From: Pithys albifrons albifrons
Taxonomy: Eukaryota; Chordata; Aves; Passeriformes; Thamnophilidae
Reading direction: 5' to 3'
Assembly (NCBI RefSeq): GCF_047495875.1
Contig: NC_092461.1
Coordinates: 62,856,299 to 62,920,298 of the forward strand
Length of the DNA stretch: 64,000 nucleotides
In this document: positions 27,301 to 37,565 of the stretch, piece by piece
How positions within the stretch are numbered: the stretch's first letter is position 1
How the letters are laid out: each line of letters starts with the position of its first letter
Position numbers and translations under genes: made by a program
The notes under the pieces: generated by a model
The model's database searches: none
Told to the model about the DNA's origin: nothing
What the model saw: only the letters and a program-made list of their open reading frames with translations

Positions 27301-28439
27301 GAATATTAGAAATTCCATCCGCTCCCCCATTGTTACAGTGGTAGGCAGTTTTCAAGTGAGGAAATCTAGAGGATTTCCATCCAGATAAAGCCAGCAGCAC
27401 ACTGCCAGCAGTGTTAACAGTATAGTTGTACTTTGGTGGCTGCTGTGCCACTAGAAGTGGTTTCCATATGTAACCCTTAGCCAGCTACTTGTCACCACCC
27501 TCTTCCTAGAGGTTATGCACACACTCCCACTCCTGATTTTCTGGCTGAGCTATTGCTAGAATTGCTGCTTAAAATGAGTCAACTTACTTAAAGCCTCTTT
27601 AAACAGTGAATTATTGCTTATCCTTCTGTTTCTGACTGACATGGGCTAGACAATTCTCTCAGCCACAGCTCATCTGGCAAAGGGGAGAGTAGGTAATCCC
27701 TAGCAAGTTATTGGTGACCTTCGATGCAGCAGAAAGGGAAATGCAAATGCCTCCCTGCTCTGGGTGTTTTATGGAAACTGGGAATGACTGGTGATAAGAG
27801 AAAATTACAGACTGCAGAGACAGGTGAATTTATTCCAGACTGCTGGTGCCTATCCGAGCTCTCCATGAAAGTCACGCTGGTTTTGGTTTTGCTTCTTCAA
27901 CAATTTTGTTAAGATTACTTAAAGAAAAAATACTTACTTTTGAAAAAAAAATCTCATTTTTGCTTCTTTTCAGGTGCTGACCATAACTCTGAAAAGGAGG
28001 ATGCACACCCAATTAGGTTGTGTGATCCCAGGTACTATGGTTGTACATGCTGTCCTTCCAGCCTAGCCTGACTCAGGATGGGAGACCCAGACCCCAGCCC
28101 AACAGCAGATCCAGTCAGGCACTGGATGTGTTATGCTTCTGTAGAGCAATTAAACTGTATTTGGTTATTTAGATGTTTTATATATACTGTAGATGCTACC
28201 AGCAAAGCTATGAGACACCTCTGTGATAGAAATCACTAAGAATTAGGAAGCAGTGCATTTTTAATAAATGTAACACACTGTCCCTCTCACTGAAATTATA
28301 ATCTCTGTTTGTAAAGCATAGCTATGTAGGGAAGAATTTCTTACAGAGAATAGAAATATGAGCAATCCTGCCTGTTTGCATTCTCTGAAGCTGGTGGAGA
28401 GATAAGCTGAAGACACATGCGGTCAGCTATGGGACAGAA
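27301..28439. other. No gene seen
   Basis: No recognisable exon or repeat. A moderately GC-balanced stretch at 27970-28140 may be an unassigned relic. Confidence 0.5.
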
Positions 28440-28656
28440 GTATGTTGAAGTAGTTTAATGTAAACATTGTATTCATGGACCTTTGTGTGTAACCAATGTG
28501 AGGTGTTATTCTGTCATGTGAACATACTCAATTAGCCAATCTCCATAAGGAACAGGGTGCGTGAACAATGCTTTGGGTGATAACAGGTGCGTGTGCGATC
28601 TGAATAAATGGCATTCACTTGATCAAACTGGTCTGTGTGTGATGTCCTCCGCAAAA
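28440..28656 (+). mobile_element. Possible solo LTR fragment (endogenous retrovirus type)
   Basis: The stretch starts with TG near 28444 and ends with CA near 28655 in the phrase 'gatgtcctccgca'. It has an AATAAA polyadenylation-type signal at 28603-28608 about 50 bases before the proposed 3' end, preceded by a CpG-containing segment ('gtgcgtgtgcgatc'). This layout resembles avian ERV long terminal repeats (U3-R-U5 with TG...CA ends). There are no internal gag/pol/env sequences nearby and I see no convincing target duplication, so it would be a solo or truncated LTR. It could instead be another repeat class. Confidence 0.4.
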
Positions 28657-28784
28657 CATTATTTGCTTTATAGCTATTAACTGAAAGTTAAGTATTTAGG
28701 ACTCTTTAGTCCTAAATTTGCTTTACAAATGGCTGAGGATGGGGTGATAAACATATTTTTTTCCTAGGCCTGTTCTAAATTATA

Positions 28785-28985
28785 ATGTTTTGCCAACACA
28801 GCTATGTCAGTTGCCGGTGTGTGAAAAATTCATGTCCCCAGCAGATATTGCTATGTCTGCAGAACTCCTGGTGTGGACGTAACTTTGCCAGGAGAGAGCT
28901 TATATTGGCTCAACTTACATCACTTCGGGAGGTGGTGTAACTATACCAGAAAAACTCCTCTCGGTTTGAACAGTATGTGCTGCAG
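28785..28985. repeat. Probable ancient amniote interspersed repeat relic
   Basis: Phrases such as 'cacagctatgtcagttgccg', 'actcctggtgtggacgtaac' and 'ggtggtgtaactataccag' resemble an old repeat seen scattered in turtle, crocodile and bird genomes (from memory, non-autonomous DNA-transposon-like). It is heavily decayed; I see no terminal inverted repeats or clear boundaries. Confidence 0.35.
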
Positions 28986-31900
28986 GGTTCTCTGTCAGTG
29001 ACAGCAATGGCAGAGCTGTGGGATAGACAAGACCGTGATCTCTGTTGCTCCATACATTCACTTTTACTTAGAAGATTAATCAACATGCCACATTTGAGAA
29101 ATGCATCTCATCAAAGACTGCTGCATTTATTGACATCCTTAGTCTGCATGTCAGCTAATATATCAGAACTGCTACTTTGATGCCTGTCTTGAAACAAGAA
29201 ACCATGTGCTACTCAAATGTGTATTCTTGGAAACCAGACAGCTGAATTATGACCTCCCTAGGTGTGTTGGCACCTTTTCCTCAGTCATATAATTTTATGT
29301 TTTCTTGTTTCTGTGCTTGGCATCTACTAGCCTCGTAGACTTGTATTTTGGAAGTATAGTTCATGCATGCAATCTATCCAATATCTTCTGACTCCATCAA
29401 AGATATTTTTGGATTTATTCTGTCCTGAGTGTAACTGATTTTTTTTTTATATAAAAACAAAAAGAGAAAAAGAAATTGTTTAGGTAGATTCTCTGAAGTG
29501 TCTTTAATATGTCCTTGATGTTCTTTTCTCCAAAGTATCACATCACCTGCTTTCACAAGACTCTGAATGCTACTCATGCCTGAAATGTATATAGATAGAT
29601 ACTGATTTCAGCAGTTGTTTTCAGTATCCGCTGGTTCCTTCCTCTTGCTAGAGCTGTGTCTGGCAGTTCTTTCCGGTGCTGTGTAACCTCCGTGTTTTTG
29701 TCTAATATCCTGTTTCCATTTGCCACAGAGCTGTAGTATCATGCACACTTGGTAACATCTATGAAATGTGTACAAGCAACAGAAGTATTACTTAAGGAAG
29801 CAATAGAAAGTAAAACCTTCAAAGTATTGCCATGGGGTTGTTTAGTGAAAGCTCATTTGTACTAGCTCTACCTTCCATAATTAGTTGGTTTGGCTTTACT
29901 TTCCATAACTGTGACAGAATGACTTGCAATAATTCAACCTGAAGAGGAATAACGTGTCTGTCTAGAAAATGGCAGTGGTACCTGGCCTTTAGGAGAACAG
30001 AAAAGACATCCATCATTGTTACTATTATTGCTGAATATGAAAGTTTATCATGTTTCTGATTAACACCTTAAGAGCAGGAGAGCTGATACCTACAATGGGA
30101 GCTAGAATCAGCACCCAGCAAATTCTTGACAGCCCATTCCTTTTTAGATATCATACAAGTGTTTTGAGCCAGCAGCTTTCCACTCTCCTTGCTTATCTCT
30201 TTCTAACTGCAGTGTCATCTGTGTGACACTACTGGCTGTGCTTGTCGAAAAAAATATAAAGGAGGACATCACAACCTCAAAGCATCACTGAATGTCTTAG
30301 CAATGTGTATAACAACAGGTGTGGAATCAGAACAAGTGGAGTAGAAAATGTGAAGATAAATGGCCTTCACAATTTTGACATGTCTGTCTGGAAAGCAAGC
30401 AAGAAAAGGAATACTACATCAGATATATATGACATTAACACTAGCTATTTGCATGTGCAAAGATGTTCAACTAGAAGAGGATGCATTTGCAACAAACAGA
30501 AAATACTATGATATTTGTGATTAGCTATCTGGAAAAATTTTAGATAGGATTTTTTTTCCATTCTCTAAACCACTCAGGGATCTACTGAACAGCACCTTTA
30601 AACCAGTATGTTTATGTGCATTTAAACAGTAGCTAATTTCAAAATAAATTGTACAAATATTATGCTCATGTTAATGAAGAGAGAAATTCTAGGTTATATG
30701 TAATGCTGAAAGAGACCCACACTGAAAGCAAACTTCTAGTTTCACTGTGTGTGGACATCAGTTGCTTTATATTGTGTAAAGAAGAAAGACCACTTTCACA
30801 CTATTTCTTTACAGTCATTTCCTAAGCTTACTTTAAAAGTTTGCTAATAATTAACTAACAAGCTTAGACTCTGAGGCGCTTACTCCTGCCAGTCTCTGCT
30901 TTACACAGATATGGTTGTATTAAACTGGCTTTGTCACAGAGCTGTTCCCTCTTCCCCCATCCCTTTGGTGTGACGTAATCTTAATTTACAGACAAACCTG
31001 GAAAGGTCATTTAAAACTCCATGATGAGATGCCTCTCTGTGTCTTAATTATGCAAAAAGGTACAAAGAGAGTTTAAGGAAGAAGAAATTTTTTAACCTAC
31101 ATAAAGGCATCTAATACAGAAAATGAAGCAAACAGTAAAACTCTTTTACACACAGAAGATGTGCCAGTGCAGACAGGCCACTATCTTCCTAAGCTACTCT
31201 CACTGAGCAGGACTGTTACAGTTCATAGTACAAGGATATTTGGAAAGAACAGCTGGAATCAGCCAATTTGTTAACCTCTCTGCTCATACTGCCAGCTGTG
31301 GTAATGTTTGTAATGTGGGCACCTGTTCAAAAAAGAGCGGAACAGAGGCAACTCCCTTTACACAAACTTTTCCATTTTGCAAGCCACATCTTAAAGGAGA
31401 CCACATCCCTCCCATACAGACTGTGGGCCACCTCCCATCCCACCAGTAACCAGCTAATATTGCTGTAATAGCTACAGGAACTGAGATTATGAACTCAGAT
31501 GGAAAGTAAAAAGAAAAAAAAAATTAAAACCCACAATAGGCCAGAATGGGAGGTTTTAGTTTCTTTTAATTTTAATTGCTATCTAGAAATGAAACAGCTA
31601 CTGCTCCCTTCAGCTGACACGTATCCTCTTTTTGAGAGCTATCAGACTGGCTGTACTTTGTGTACCATCAATAATCACTCTCTGCACAAGACAAGGACAT
31701 GAAGTGATGACAGCAAAGCTAAACATCACCTGACATAAACGGCAGCATCTGTGTTAGAGTGTTGGTTCCTTGTATTACCATTAAAGAAAGCAAACCACCC
31801 CCAGCACTAGATCTGGAGGGAAAGAGTCACACTTAGATTATCTGTTGTTTTCCTCAACCATCGAGGAGCCCAGTCATGCACCTTACTTTTACTCACCTCC

Positions 31901-32235
31901 TGCATTTGGCTCAAGTCAGGGGCCAGTCAGCCAGTTCTGAGACCTATGTGCCATAGGAAAAACACAATGGACTATAAAAAGTGCCTTACAAAAGCTGAAG
32001 ATACTCTGTGAAACTGTCCCAAGGTGAACTTGCTATGGGGACTGAACTTGCTGCAGCTCCAGAGATTTCTGCTCCAACATGCAAACACCATGTCATTTAC
32101 TCTATCTGTTGCACTTCTAAGTTTAAAATGTTTACTGCACTCCTAATGTTTTCTCCATTCTGAAACAAAAATATTTTCCAGCAGTGTTGAGCTGTGGCTA
32201 ACTTCATAAAATGTCTGTTGGTGACTTACTGGGAA
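28986..32235. other. No gene seen
   Basis: AT-rich DNA left of the CpG island. If the island drives a minus-strand transcript, this would be its first intron, but no downstream exon is evident. All open frames are under 70 codons. Confidence 0.5.
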
Positions 32236-32333
32236 ATGAAAAAATAAACAAAGCAAAAAAAACAACAAACAACAAACCCAACTCCAAAACCAAAACAACC
32301 CAAAAAGACAAAAACAACAAACCACCAGAAACA
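32236..32333. repeat. A-rich (CAA)n low-complexity tract
   Basis: Nearly T-free stretch made of AAAC, CAA and CCAAAA units. The minus-strand frame through it (Phe/Leu/Cys-rich) is a composition artefact. Confidence 0.8.
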
Positions 32334-32539
32334 TTTAATTTCCTCCACAATGAAGATTAATTCCTCTGACTTTTTAAAAGTTCCTCAGTGCTCACTCTGC
32401 TGCTCAACCTCTCTCTTGTTCCCATAATGTGTTATTTTAAGCTCATTTTCAGTTGGCCAATTAATAAAGACAAGCTAACATCATTGCGGGTATTGTTTGC
32501 TTATGTGGGGTGGGCTGTAACACCTTCCCTCTGGACTAG

Positions 32540-32945
32540 GTCTCGCGCGGTTCATAAACACACGCCGTGTTGCTGCGGCAAAGGGACACAGCCGGCAGGC
32601 GCTCTGCGGAGCCGCGGGAGACGCTCAGGAGGGATCCAGCAGACTCACCTCGGCGGGCGGGAGGCGGAGCCGGGAACCCGGAGCCTGGAGCCGGGAGGGC
32701 GGCGGAGAGCGGGGCCGGTCGCGGCGGGGCGGGCGGCGGCAGCGGGCGGAGGCGCGGAACAGGATGGTGCCAGGGGGATGAGCTTCCCCGAGCGGCGGAG
32801 CCGAGCCGGGCGGGCGCTGGGCACCCACCTCGCGGGTGACAGAAGGGCTGCGCAGGGCCTTGCTGTGCTCGGGCTGGTCTGCCTGGAGCCGCGATCCCTG
32901 TCTCGCCCTGCCCGGCACCCGCGGCGCTGCGAGAGTCACACTGTA
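32540..32945. promoter_or_regulatory. CpG island, likely promoter
   Basis: This is the only strongly GC-rich stretch in the window and is dense in CpG, with several GGGCGG-type Sp1 boxes (for example in 'gcggcggggcgggcggcg' near 32720) and runs of G that could form quadruplexes. Such islands in bird genomes usually mark promoters and first exons. Reading frames on both strands are open here simply because stop codons are AT-rich; the products are Arg/Ala/Gly/Pro-rich and not recognisable. A 211-codon plus frame (32388-33023) overlaps it and I do not call it a gene. Strand evidence favours minus-strand transcription (see next entry). Confidence 0.8.
32649..32945 (-). other. Candidate first exon of a minus-strand transcript
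   Basis: Read on minus, the CpG island contains two good splice donors: CGAG/GTGAGT, with the exon ending at 32649, and GCGAG/GTGGGT, with the exon ending at 32828. A TATA-like AT-rich box (minus 'gctttaaaaataaagg', 32961-32976) sits just upstream of the island edge. The exon would be non-coding or mostly so, since no ATG lies in this part of the minus strand. On plus, the best donor-like site (after 32835, CGG/GTGACA) is weaker. The transcription start and the 3' exons are unknown; the gene body would extend left, and no coding exon is recognised in the 32 kb available. Confidence 0.4.
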
Positions 32946-35900
32946 ACCTTGTTTGCTCCTTTATTTTTAAAGCACCGGGGTGGATCATGCCGAGATTTTG
33001 CAGAAATACGACAGCTCGCCTAAAATTACATAATTTCATATAAGTTGCTTTAGTCTGAGTGAAATTTTAGAGTATTGAAACAGATTTGTTTTCTAAATCT
33101 CTTTTGTCCCGATACCTTCGTATCAATCCCTTGGTAAAGTGCAAGGCCTACCACCCTCTAATGAATCTCGTAGAAAACATCAGCATGACTGATACTGTTT
33201 GGTTTATCTTTCATTCTCAGGCCTCGAGACAGAGAACTCTGCATCAAATTTAACTCTAAACCAAGTGAACTGCATGTGTGTTACTTCTGGGAAGTTAGGC
33301 TGATGATGAGGATGGATGTTTTACTAAGGAATTCAGTGCGCAGCTGCACAGGAGAAGCCAGAAACATTTAGCAAATATGTTTTTACAGTTGATTTGATTT
33401 TATAAATAGCTTATATAGCTTTTCCAATTGCAAATCTCCACCAGTCTTGACATTTTATTTCAGCCATTGGAAGACAATATTCATTAAAAACAACAGCTGC
33501 TCTGCAGGCAATCACAACTCATTATTTATAATTAATATCCTTCTATATTCAGACATATAAAAAATCTTTTCTCTTTGTCCTAGTGTTTATGGCTGTGATG
33601 TGTCAGACTGCCAGTAAATTTGAAACCCGAGGAGTTTGTTTTTGGAGTCTCCAGTGGAGATCAAAGTTTCAATAGTCACTCTCTCACTGAAAATTTTTGT
33701 GAGCATCAGGCTTATTAGTAGAGTTGCTATAAGTACTGAGCAATATCTCTTTCATGAAGGTTGCACTTCTATAACAGCAAAATAAATTATTGCTGTCCAA
33801 AAATAAGACAGAAAAATTTCCTGGAACTGGGGACCTATATACTTCAGCAAACACTGGCTGTAAACCAAAGAAATAGTCTCCTTCTCTTGCTCCCACAGAC
33901 TTGATTTTCCTCTGATTCCTTGGGAGGGAGACTGAGCTACAGCTACTTCCTGACTTACAGGACTTTGGGGGGATCATTGTCCTTCAGGAAACTAAACCTT
34001 TCTGTAAAGCACTTATTCACATATACAACTAGCACACAGTCGTTAGCACGATATTTATCCATGACACTGCCTTGACTGTGTCACCCTTATACGGCCAGGA
34101 GCTTGATTTTCCATCTCTCTCAGTCTAATGCTGCTGTACTTCAATGAGCCTCTTAATTTTGAGGAGAGCATACAGAAAAAATACTAGAGATGTTTAGAAT
34201 ATATCCAGTATGAACCATCATCCCCATTGTGAATGTGTGATCATAGCAATCCTTTGTAAAAAGTTCAGTGTGGATAAAAAGGGACCTTTTTGAAAGGACC
34301 CAAGCCACTCTTAGACTGTCTATAATCATTCTTACTTAGACAAAGTAGTTCTAAACCTTCCTCACTTTCTAAAGCCTGTTTGAAAGCCTTTCAGACACAT
34401 TTATATGAATTTTCTCATAAACATAAGATAATGCTGATTGAAGCATAATAAAGTATCATCCATATGTGCAAAGCATGTGCCCTTGGTCTGTGAAAGTCTT
34501 GCCTTCTGAAGATGAAAATACTTTATTCTTTAATTTTTTCTGTTGAAGTTTTTGGCTAGAAGTTAGTCAGATAATTGTGACAATTTTATATGAATTTTGC
34601 CCTGTTCCAAAAACACTCCAGAGGACATCCCACATTGTTGGGTGAAAATAGCTCATATGACTTTTTTTTTCCACCTTAACATCAACAGACTGATGATGAA
34701 TAACAGTAACTCTCCAATTCTGATTTGACTCACAATGTAAAGCCTCTTGTCTGTCATGCCTGCCTCCCAACCACAGCACCTGCTGTAGTACATCCTCTGA
34801 GCTTCATCAAATACTTCCCAGTATTATACCAGGTCACCCTGTGACTCTGAAACACATCTCAGGTGTTGGCAGAAGGCCACATTGCTTTCAAAACCCTCTC
34901 TCTTCTTCCAACACTGGAAAAAATGTGCTTGAAAAAAAAGTATTAAGAGATGCAGAGTTTTCCATTTTCACTGCAAGCAATTCTGAGTCCATGCACTCAA
35001 TCTCTATTTAAAGGAGTGTAAAATACCCCCAAGTTAATGTCCCCCACAGTTGACTCTTCTTGGATATCAGTTATGTCACTGGAGCCTGCAGGGCTGGGCA
35101 CAAGGAAGAGCTGAGGAATGACTGAATGAAACAGACCCACCAACCCCCTTCCAAGCCTGGCTGGAAAGATGCAAAATATTTTAACACACTTTGTCCTCTA
35201 CTACTAGTCAAGGGACATGTAGAGTTCTCTACTGATGACACCCTTTCCTACTATAAATCTTATAAAACCTTTCTTATGACTTCATTTTTCAGTCACAGCC
35301 TGGCCATATTGTCACACAGATGCTGCCACATAATCCTGTGGAATTGCTGGATTGATGTGGTGTTAAAAGAGCCTATTAGCAAGGTTACAAATAAAAAGCA
35401 CAGCTCCATTATTTTTCAGCCTTTTTTTAATAACTAGTAAAAATGTAACAATTTATTATTAAACAAAGTATTTACTTATATGCTGTAGGCAATCTGCTGA
35501 ATATGACAGATCACATTGTGTATGGACACAAGTTTAAGACAGGATTTTAGAGTCCCTGCTTATTGCATTCCTGAGAAACATGGGAAATATGTGAAAGTCT
35601 CCCTAGCCTGATGATTAAGAGGCTGTTCTTTGACTTGCTTTCCTACCTACGTGCCATAAAATGGGTTCAGGGGATTCAAATGAGCTTTAGTTAATTCTAA
35701 CTTTTAACTGTAGTTATGGAGTATTTGACAGGGAAACAGACTAGTGGAAATACTGAATCTGTTTTTTCCCAGTGGGCTTTGGGTGTGCAGCCATAACATA
35801 ACGAAAACCAAAATTGTCTGTAAGAATGAAACAAAGTTTGAAATACAGTTGGTGTTGGGTGAGGTTACACTAATTTATGATGGAAAAATGATATCTTACT

Positions 35901-36607
35901 TCATTGTAATGCTCTTCTGAGTGGATTTTTCAGAGTACAGATATGACACAGCAGAATTTATCAATAAGATTAACCGCTTTTATAGCTTCACCTTGTCATT
36001 CTTCCACAGAAATATCATCTAGTAGAAATCAACTACAAATGGCTGAATTTCCAGACTTCATAACAAGAAGCTTTTCATTATTATGCCTGCAATGTTATCA
36101 GAATGATCCCAGGTGACAAAAAGAAAAGAAAGCAATGCATGTGCACATGTATGTGTGTGTGTACATTTGCATTAGGCATGTGTGCATGTATATAGGCATC
36201 TGTACATTGCTACTGTTACTTCCATGGCCTTGGAGCTTTCCTTCACCTGTTCTAAGGTACCTAGCAGTTACCAGTCAATATTACTTTGTCTGTTACTTGC
36301 TGCTTGAAAACATTTTCCTTTGATTTCTTCTACTAGTTCTCTCTACCTGTCAAGAAAATACAAGTTTTCTGTGATTTTAGCAGTGTTCTTGATGTGGCCT
36401 GAGTGTTTTTGTGCTTATGTATCTGAACCTGTTCCTTCTGCAAATAACTGTTCCATGACATATCTTGTACCATTACTGGAGCTAGAATACTGTCCCCTTT
36501 AGGCTTCTTCCTCTAAATCTCTACTTGTTCTGAGTCATTACTACAATAGGCCATGTTGAAAAATGTCCATAAACATTTAGAATTTACCATTTTTTTTTGT
36601 AAGGTTT
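32946..36607. other. No gene seen; right flank of the CpG island
   Basis: No recognisable exon. The block at about 33370-33560 is rich in ATTA/TAAT homeodomain-type cores and looks compositionally like a conserved non-coding element, but conservation cannot be seen from one sequence. A short GT-rich microsatellite-like run lies at about 36138-36192. Confidence 0.5.
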
Positions 36608-37565
36608 CTTAATTTAATTTTATTTATTTATTCCTTGCTTAACGATTTTTCTCCCTTTTTTATGGCTATCATCATGGCTAGGCTTTGTGAATGAAGATTT
36701 GGGAAGGGCACTACCCACACTTGCTACAAGTGTGCTGGTGGCTAAAAAGGCCGATGCAAGATAGGCAAGTCCGGTCACAAAAGGCACATCAGAAAGTCTC
36801 CTTAGGGCGATATTGGTGAGGAACAGTTCTTTCTGTGTTGTCTTTTCTCCTTGAGGCTGACTCTGCATGCGTTGTCAAAGGAAGCAGCAGCGTTGTGAAT
36901 GGTGTGTCTCCATGAATCCTGATTGGAGGCCAGAGTGGACCATTGATGGCAGTCAATACGGCCAAGGCTGAGGTGTTGTTTCAGGGAGTCCTTGTATCTC
37001 TTCTTTGGGGCTCCTCTCTTGCGGCAGCCCATGGCAAGTTCTTCATAGAGTACAATCTTCAGGAGGCGGTGATCCTCTGTCCTGGAGATGTGCCCTGCCC
37101 AGCGCAGCTGCGTTCTCATCAGCATGGCCTCAATACTGGTGACCCCTGCCTGTTCAAGAACAGACACATTGGTCACGTAATCAGTCCAGTGGATGTTTAG
37201 GATTGAACGGAGGCAGCGCTGATGGAAGCATTCGAGAAGCCGCAGGTGGTGGCGATAGATGATCCATGATTCAGACCCATATAAAAGAGTAGACAGTACA
37301 ATGGCTCTGTAGACACTGATCTTTGTACTTTTCTTCAGGTGTTTATTGCACCAGACTCTTTTGGTAACCTGTTATCTCTTTGTTAATCTTACCGTCTGAG
37401 GAAATGATACTTCCCAGATAGGTGAACTGCTGGTCTGACTTAAACTCTGATTTGCCTATGGTGATGTGAAGATGGTAGAAGACTTCATGAGGTGCAGGTT
37501 GGTAGAGAACTTCTGTCTTCTTCAAGCTGACAGCCCAAAAAGTTCAGCAGCCTCTGCAAAGCAGG
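36608..37565 (-). mobile_element. 5'-truncated non-CR1 LINE (RTE-like), minus strand
   Basis: A roughly 0.96-kb piece of a non-LTR retrotransposon read on minus. From its 5' truncation near 37565 it encodes, in order, a CFAEAAELFGL-like block, KKTEVLYQPAP, FTYLGSIISSDGKINKEI, an LSTLLYGSESW block, LRSILNIHWTDYVTN, QLRWAGHISR, GCRKRGAPKKRYKDSLKQH and a WSTLASNQDSWRHTI block, then a zinc-finger-like CAFCDRTC...HQHTC segment near 36787-36725. It ends in an AAAT/AATTA-type tail (36608-36633) rather than long poly-A. This architecture belongs to endonuclease/reverse-transcriptase LINEs and I judge it closest to RTE-type families, unlike the avian CR1 copies in this window. The assignment to the RTE clade is inference. 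Confidence 0.8.
36715..37565 (-). pseudogene. Broken reverse transcriptase C-terminal region of the LINE
   Basis: The reverse transcriptase would copy element RNA into DNA at a nicked target. Only the region after the catalytic palm remains (the thumb-like connection and the C-terminal finger); no endonuclease or catalytic Asp motif is present. Breaks seen: a frameshift near 37528 just before KKTEVL, a missing segment plus frame change after KINKEI (about 37375-37365), and, after the EKRQHRKN block, a one-base insertion near 36804 followed by an in-frame TGA before the finger. Between the breaks the peptide blocks are very clean, suggesting a fairly recent insertion. Confidence 0.75.

Noticed and set aside
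32388..33023. 211-codon plus-strand gene over the CpG island
   Set aside because: The frame is open because stops are rare in GC-rich DNA. Other frames on both strands are equally open and the product is Arg/Gly/Ala-rich with no recognisable domain.
36943..37200. Plus-strand frame of 85 codons
   Set aside because: Antisense to the LINE reverse transcriptase blocks on minus.
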